Origin: Anaerolineae bacterium
GTDB taxonomy: Bacteria; Chloroflexota; Anaerolineae; JAFGEY01
Reading direction: 5' to 3'
Assembly (NCBI GenBank): GCA_016929205.1
Contig: JAFGJF010000280.1
Coordinates: forward strand, 1-9,361
DNA: 9,361 bases
The position numbers and the translations under genes are program-made. Within the stretch, counting starts at the first letter, position 1; each line of letters begins with the position of its first letter. Shown in pieces: positions 5,250-9,361 of the stretch. Under the pieces are notes generated by a model that had not been told where the DNA came from, made no database searches, and saw only the letters and a list, made by a program, of their open reading frames with translations.

Positions 5250-7865
5250 CTAGCTAAAGTCGAGCTTGAATATATATTCCTCGTAGCGGATCTCGATTTC
5301 CGTTGCTCCCACTTCTGCCGTGCAGTACGGGTTCTCGATGTGCTTGAACCCGCTGATCGCCTGCTCCTCGCCGTTCACCGTCAGTGGGCCTTGCCAGCCA
5401 AAGGACAGTCTCTCGCCGCGCAGCGAGGTGCAGGTGGCTGCCAGCGGCTGCAAGTCGACCTCCATAGCCAGCACCTTTTCCCGGAACGCCTCAAAATCGC
5501 CGTCCAGTGCGGCCCGTCCCATGTGGCACAGCCAGCTGTTCTGCCGCCCGTAGGAGCGCAGCTCGCGGTAGGCCGTCGGTCCTTTCCTGATCAAGTCGAT
5601 CCCTTGTGTTGCCGTCAGCGCCAGGTAGCCATCGCCCTTTTTGGCGAAGGCCCAGCCGCCCTCGATCGCGTATTCGTCAAAAGCATAGGCCGGGAAATAA
5701 GCGTGGGTAAAGCCCATCTCGGAAGCGCGGTGTGCCTCGTCCGGTTCCGGCACGTTGTGCACGGCGACGAGCACGTCCTTCCACTGCGCCACGCGCGGCA
5801 GGATGTAATTGCCGTGCCAGAAATTGGGCCGGTGCGCGCCTTCCTCGCTCGTGCAGGGCGGGTGGGTGACAAACACCACCGCGTCGGGCCCCATCGTCGC
5901 CTGCCAGATGTGCTGCTGGTACCCTTTTTCGCCGGGATGATAGTCCTGCGCCGAGCAGAGCATGCCGTCCGGCGTGCGATAGGTGACCTTGTTCACCTCC
6001 GGACCGAGCGAGCCGGAGGCTTGCCACTCTTCCGGCGTGCCCGTGCAGCGTTCGCGGCTCCACAGCTCGTCTGGCAGCTCGGTAGCCATATCGGCAAAGA
6101 TGAAAGGCAGTTCATAGCTCGAGCAGGCCAGGCTGACCAGGCCGCGAATGTGGTGGTTCCACACCCCCATACCCCACATCAGGCGGGTGATCCCCGAGGT
6201 CGCTTCCAACTGCCCGCCCTGGATCAGCGGTGCGTAGGTGCGGCCGTGGGTTGAGCCAAAGACGCCCTTGAACGAGTTGATCGCCAGGATGAAAAACAGC
6301 TTGTCGATCAACACCGCCGCCAGCTCGCGCACCTCGACGTTTTGTGCCAGGTCGAGCAGGTGCGTCAAGGCCAGCAGGTCCTCTTCAAAGTAACAATTCG
6401 AGTCCCATTCGCGGAATCCGGTCCGGCCGCGCGTGCGCAGCCACTCCAGGGCCAGGTTTTCGCCCTTTTCGCGGTGCCATTGGCCCGTTTGCCCGGCGTT
6501 GCTGAATGTCTTGTCCGGGTAAAGCTGGCCGGCCAGGATCTCGCAGGTATGAAAAAGAATGCTGTGGTTTTCGGTTGTATAACACATCGCGTCGACGCCC
6601 GGTTCGTCGTGCCAGTATTTAAAGCCCAGTACGCATGCTTCGAGCGGCTGCTTGAGCGCCTGCGGGAAGGCCTCGTCCTGCATATAGCGATACATTGCGC
6701 CCAGCAGTCCAACCAGGTAAAAGTCGCTGCAATCGCCCCGGCGATCGATCCCGTCGATGCTCTCCAGGATCAGGTCGACGTTAATCTCGTCCCATTTGCC
6801 GGCCTGGCCGTTGCTGCCGAGCTGGAACTTGGCAATCTCGGCAAAGAGGTTGTTTTCTCGCTTGGCGGCGTTCTCCAGCGCCTCCTGGCGGCGTTTTGCC
6901 AAAGTCCCATAAGGCGACTCGCTGTATTCGGTGTCAAGCACGTGGAGGGGCATACGTTTTTCGTAGCGCATGTGATACTGCCACCATTCGAGCGGAGGTG
7001 GCTGGACGACGGCATCGTAGCGGCCTTCCCACAGCCGCGCCGGGTGCCCGATGTTGACCGGGTCGCCCGGTTTGGGCTCGGTGGCCCCTTCCAGGTAAAT
7101 GCGCCGCCGCTCATCCTGGATCGTAAACATAAAGTTGATCTGCCTCTCCATACCCTCTTGCCAATAGAGGTTGATCTCGTTCCCCTTGGTGTAAACCGGG
7201 CGGTCGATGTAGGCATATTCAAAGATCCGTTCTGTGTCCAGACGGCGTTCGATGAACTCGATGATCGTCGGCAGGCGCACGGCGGCCTTTTGTGCCGTGT
7301 CCTCGTCCGGGTCGGCGATCTGTAAGGCCATCGCATAGGGGCATTCGCGCGCCGCGACCTCTTCAAAACGGACCAGGATCTCGTTCGTGCCCTCTTGCAG
7401 CGCGGCCTGAAAGGCGACGCTCTTGGGGTCCTGGTGATGAAAATGGGCCTGGCGGTGGACGTGCTGCCCGTTGATCCAGACGTCGGCGGGGCCGTTGCTG
7501 GTCAGGATCAACGTCGTTTCCAACGCTGCAGGCAAAAAGAGCTCGCTGTAGGCCCAGGCGCGCAAATAGTGCCATGTATGGCAAAAGGTCGAACAGTCGA
7601 CAAAATGGTCTTCCCGGCAGCCGTAATAGGTCCACTTGAACTCGGTGTCGTCAATCTGGCAGGATTCCTGATCGACCGGCGGTTCGACGATCCCTGACTC
7701 GGACTGGTAATAGTGTTCGGCGATTGCGAGTTTGCGCCGCGCCTGGTCAAATTGCTCGGGTTTTCCGACTTTGATGGCCTGCGGTCCGATGATCAGCCAG
7801 TGGTCAATATAGCCGCCCTCGAGTGTGTATTCGAGGTAAAAACGCTGTTGTGACTCGGTACTCAT
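5250..7865 (-). CDS. polysaccharide lyase/heparinase-like alpha-toroid protein, intracellular
   Basis: This 871-residue protein has no signal peptide or membrane helix. An N-terminal beta-sandwich (about residues 100-185) contains LTSNGPADVWINGQ and LQEGTNEILVRFEE, as in the accessory jelly-roll domains of glycosidases. A long helical middle region (about 320-590) carries conserved-looking polar clusters: TENHSILFHTCEILAGQL (431-448), FREWDSNCYFEED (484-496) and FGSTHGRTY (536-544). This layout fits the (alpha/alpha) toroid of alginate-lyase/heparinase-like enzymes, with N433, H434, Y492, H540 and R542 as candidate active-site residues. A C-terminal beta-rich part (about 620-871) completes the usual lyase architecture. 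The family assignment is inference. The start is supported by AAAGGAG (7877-7883 on +), 11 bases upstream. It follows the ChlI-like gene on the same strand after 196 bp of repeats and could share its transcript. Confidence 0.7.
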   Translation of the reverse strand: MSTESQQRFYLEYTLEGGYIDHWLIIGPQAIKVGKPEQFDQARRKLAIAEHYYQSESGIVEPPVDQESCQIDDTEFKWTYYGCREDHFVDCSTFCHTWHYLRAWAYSELFLPAALETTLILTSNGPADVWINGQHVHRQAHFHHQDPKSVAFQAALQEGTNEILVRFEEVAARECPYAMALQIADPDEDTAQKAAVRLPTIIEFIERRLDTERIFEYAYIDRPVYTKGNEINLYWQEGMERQINFMFTIQDERRRIYLEGATEPKPGDPVNIGHPARLWEGRYDAVVQPPPLEWWQYHMRYEKRMPLHVLDTEYSESPYGTLAKRRQEALENAAKRENNLFAEIAKFQLGSNGQAGKWDEINVDLILESIDGIDRRGDCSDFYLVGLLGAMYRYMQDEAFPQALKQPLEACVLGFKYWHDEPGVDAMCYTTENHSILFHTCEILAGQLYPDKTFSNAGQTGQWHREKGENLALEWLRTRGRTGFREWDSNCYFEEDLLALTHLLDLAQNVEVRELAAVLIDKLFFILAINSFKGVFGSTHGRTYAPLIQGGQLEATSGITRLMWGMGVWNHHIRGLVSLACSSYELPFIFADMATELPDELWSRERCTGTPEEWQASGSLGPEVNKVTYRTPDGMLCSAQDYHPGEKGYQQHIWQATMGPDAVVFVTHPPCTSEEGAHRPNFWHGNYILPRVAQWKDVLVAVHNVPEPDEAHRASEMGFTHAYFPAYAFDEYAIEGGWAFAKKGDGYLALTATQGIDLIRKGPTAYRELRSYGRQNSWLCHMGRAALDGDFEAFREKVLAMEVDLQPLAATCTSLRGERLSFGWQGPLTVNGEEQAISGFKHIENPYCTAEVGATEIEIRYEEYIFKLDFS

Positions 7866-7883
7866 GTGCTGTGAATCTCCTTT

Positions 7884-8058
7884 GGTTGGTATGTGTGCTG
7901 CTTATGTGGGACCACCACAAGGGATGGCCCCTACAGATTAACTGGTTGGTATGTGTGCTGCTTATGTGGGGCCACCACAAGGGATCGCCCCTACGGGTTG
8001 GCCGGTTGGTATATGTGATGTCCATAGGGGACCGCCACAAGGGATGGCCCCTACGGGT
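7884..8058. repeat. three tandem 60-bp hairpin repeats
   Basis: Copies start at 7884, 7944 and 8004, each with GGTTGGTAT; the first two are nearly identical for about 50 bp. Each contains a palindromic core of the form GGGRCCRCCACAAGGGATSGCCCCTAC, in which an ACAA loop is closed by CC/GG and outer GG..CC arms. Copies 1-2 share TGTGTGCTGCTTATGTGG, while copy 3 has diverged there. The core resembles a REP-like element I recall as scattered through Chloroflexota intergenic DNA. The block fills the gap between two minus-strand genes and could shape a shared transcript as processing or attenuation hairpins. Confidence 0.8.
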
Positions 8059-8061
8059 GGA

Positions 8062-9198
8062 TTACAGGCTGTCGAGCGTCTCCCGGATCAGGTCGTCGCT
8101 TTTCATAGTTCGTTCAAAGTATTGGTCCATAAACTCGCTGCCCCGCAGCCGCAGGGCCATCATCGCCACGGCGCGGGCGTCGTCGTCGGTGGCCATGGTG
8201 CGTCCATCGGCCGCCGCGTGGGCGCGCGCCGCTTCGAGGGCCACAAACTCGGTGCGGTTGGAGGCGATCTTGAGTCGCAGAATCGCCTCCAGGATCAGCT
8301 TTTCGGCCGGTGGCGTCGCCGTGACGTGGGGCAAGAGTTCTTTGGCTTCGTGAATCTCTTCGCTCAACGCCAGCAGGTCTTCGGCATAGTCGTTGATCAT
8401 GGCATAGGGCGCGCGGGCAAAATAGGTCATGTTGTGATAGACCTGTGTGCGTTCCTCAGCGTTGTCCAGGCGCTTGACGACCACCCGCAGCCCCAGGCGA
8501 TCCATAATCTGGGGGCGCAGCAGTCCTTCCTCGGGGTTCATCGATCCGACGAGGATGATCCGCGCGCGGTACGTCGCCGTCAGCGGCCCCCGGCGGACGG
8601 TGTACCGCCCTTGCGCTGCGGCGTCGAGGATCGCGTCGGCAACCGCCCTGTCGAGCAGGTTGATCTCGTCCACATAAAGAATGTTTTTGTCGGCAAAGGC
8701 CAGGATGCCCTTTTCGATCCGCACGCGCTGGTGTTCGACGACGGCTCGTTCGTCGATCCCGCCGATGACGTCATCCAGGCGCGAGTTGAGCGGCAATTCG
8801 ACCAGTTGCATGGGCACGGGCTTGGTGATTGGCTCGCCGCGCGCCAGCTTGGTGGCACACTCTGTGCACACGGCATCCATCCCGCCGGTCTCGGCATCGT
8901 TGGGCTCGCAGCCGTAGGGGCAGGTGCTCTGTTCGATCGGCGGCAGCAGGTCGATCAGGCCGCGAACAGCTGTGGTCTTGGCCGTGCCGCGCGGGCCGAT
9001 TAGCAAGACGCCGCCCACACGCGGGTTGATCACCGACAGCACCAGGGCCAGCTTCATCTCGGTTTGGCCGACAATGGCCGTAAACGGAAACTGGATGTAA
9101 TCGGTCAGCAAACCGCGGTCATCCCTGTGCTGGTCGCGCAGGATAGCCTTGGCAAAGCCCGGTTCAAGTAGTTGAAGAAGCATCGATTTTTGAGCCAT
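8062..9198 (-). CDS. ChlI/BchI-type AAA+ ATPase (Mg-chelatase subunit I family)
   Basis: This 378-residue protein has FTAIVGQ at 39-45, Walker A GPRGTAKTT at 68-76, Walker B ILYVDEINLL at 173-182, sensor-1 GSMNPEEG at 218-225 and RPQIMDRLGLRV at 228-239. These match BchI/ChlI in order and wording. Residues 93-114 hold four cysteines (C93, C97, C111, C114) between Walker A and the first insertion, a possible zinc site. In chelatases subunit I hydrolyses ATP with subunit D to drive metal insertion by subunit H; neither partner is visible here, so a MoxR-like chaperone role or a cobalt-chelatase role remains open. The frame extends to 9339, but the ATG at 9198 with GAGGAGG three bases upstream is clearly the start. 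It overlaps the upstream glycosyltransferase by 35 bp, implying one transcript and translational coupling. Confidence 0.88.
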   Translation of the reverse strand: MAQKSMLLQLLEPGFAKAILRDQHRDDRGLLTDYIQFPFTAIVGQTEMKLALVLSVINPRVGGVLLIGPRGTAKTTAVRGLIDLLPPIEQSTCPYGCEPNDAETGGMDAVCTECATKLARGEPITKPVPMQLVELPLNSRLDDVIGGIDERAVVEHQRVRIEKGILAFADKNILYVDEINLLDRAVADAILDAAAQGRYTVRRGPLTATYRARIILVGSMNPEEGLLRPQIMDRLGLRVVVKRLDNAEERTQVYHNMTYFARAPYAMINDYAEDLLALSEEIHEAKELLPHVTATPPAEKLILEAILRLKIASNRTEFVALEAARAHAAADGRTMATDDDARAVAMMALRLRGSEFMDQYFERTMKSDDLIRETLDSL

Positions 9199-9361
9199 AC
9201 GCCTCCTCGTACGTTTCGAGCAGCGCGAGCGCTGCTTTTTCCCAGGTGAATTCACTGGCCCGTCGCTGCCCGCGCTCGGCCAGCGTGCGGCACAGAGCTG
9301 CGTCGTCCACGAGCCGCTGCAATGCGCCGCCAATTGCATCGACGTCGCCGGCGTCGACCAG
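9164..9361 (-). CDS. GT4-like glycosyltransferase, C-terminal end only
   Basis: A frame open at the right edge runs 65 codons to a TGA at 9164-9166. It reads LVDAGDVDAIGGALQRLVDD, then LAERGQRRASEFTWEKAA, then LLETYEEAYG. This 'D...AL..L..D..L...L...G..RA..F.W...A..LL..YE' pattern is characteristic of the C-terminal helices of GT-B glycosyltransferases of family GT4. The catalytic and nucleotide-sugar residues lie outside the window, so donor and acceptor are unknown. Its last 35 bases overlap the start of the ChlI-like gene in another frame, indicating co-transcription. The 7-residue tail after the helix is polar and Ser/Thr-rich. Confidence 0.8.
   Translation of the reverse strand: MVDAGDVDAIGGALQRLVDDAALCRTLAERGQRRASEFTWEKAALALLETYEEAYGSKIDASSTT
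9202..9208 (-). promoter_or_regulatory. ribosome binding site deciding the ChlI-like start
   Basis: On the minus strand GAGGAGG precedes the ATG at 9198 by three bases. It lies within the glycosyltransferase coding frame (Glu-Glu codons), and it rules out the longer frame that begins at 9339. Confidence 0.7.

Noticed and set aside
5091..6254. 387-codon open frame on the + strand
   Set aside because: It runs opposite the 871-residue protein in GC-rich DNA, has no family motifs and no ribosome binding site, and reads as a shadow.
6342..7325. 327-codon open frame on the + strand
   Set aside because: Antisense shadow of the 871-residue protein, whose domain structure is coherent.
7804..8040. 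78-codon open frame on the - strand over the repeats
   Set aside because: It is a translation of the tandem repeat (recurring PLWWPHISSTHTNQ-like text) and overlaps the start of the 871-residue gene.
7884..8058. CRISPR array
   Set aside because: The whole 60-bp unit is repeated, with no unique spacers, and the copies diverge along their length.
7951..9003. 350-codon open frame on the + strand
   Set aside because: It begins within the 60-bp repeats and then runs antisense to the ChlI-like gene with its clear AAA+ motifs.
9199..9339. 47-residue N-terminal extension of the ChlI-like protein
   Set aside because: It is antisense-like, Arg/Ser-rich sequence in the region that codes for the glycosyltransferase in another frame, and a strong ribosome binding site marks the ATG at 9198.

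Overview
This window looks like a chromosomal segment of a GC-rich bacterium, most probably a member of the Chloroflexota (Anaerolineae/Caldilineae-like). The lineage call is inference. It rests on two unrelated secreted-type proteins that both end in a short Tyr-Leu-Pro tail, which I remember as common on exported Chloroflexota proteins, on TTGACT/TAAAAT-type promoters, and on palindromic intergenic repeats of the 'GTAGGGGC..CCTTGTGG' kind.

Left part (1-3665), all on the + strand: the 3' end of a secreted beta-propeller-like protein with a terminator; a gene-poor 480-bp gap holding a possible decayed small ORF and a nested hairpin; a two-helix membrane protein carrying an extracytoplasmic carbohydrate-binding-like beta-sandwich; a five-helix membrane protein with its own good promoter; and a remnant of a GH30 glycosidase. 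The remnant keeps only the GH30 C-terminal beta-sandwich, an F5/8C (CBM32-like) domain and the Tyr-Leu-Pro tail. The catalytic barrel is missing, and the DNA is clearly AT-richer than its surroundings.

Centre (3707-5058, + strand): the most unusual gene of the window. It encodes nine head-to-tail copies of an invariant C-x9-C-x12-C-x2-H module, about 35 residues each, followed by a helical 'KHGFY' tail. It has a strong promoter. A 22-codon ORF begins exactly at the predicted transcription start and overlaps the main start codon as ATGA, suggesting a leaderless mRNA with translational coupling.

Right part (5250-9361), all on the - strand and reading right to left: the 3' end of a GT4-like glycosyltransferase; overlapping it by 35 bp, a ChlI/BchI-type AAA+ ATPase with a Cys4 insertion; a block of three 60-bp hairpin repeats; and an 871-residue protein that looks like an intracellular polysaccharide lyase/heparinase-like alpha-toroid enzyme. 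The zinc-repeat gene and the 871-residue gene converge on a small hairpin and direct repeat near 5112-5152.

Several genes concern glycans (CBM-like membrane protein, GH30 remnant, lyase-like protein, glycosyltransferase), but they do not form one obvious operon. The zinc-repeat protein is the best candidate for something undescribed; its function cannot be read from the sequence.
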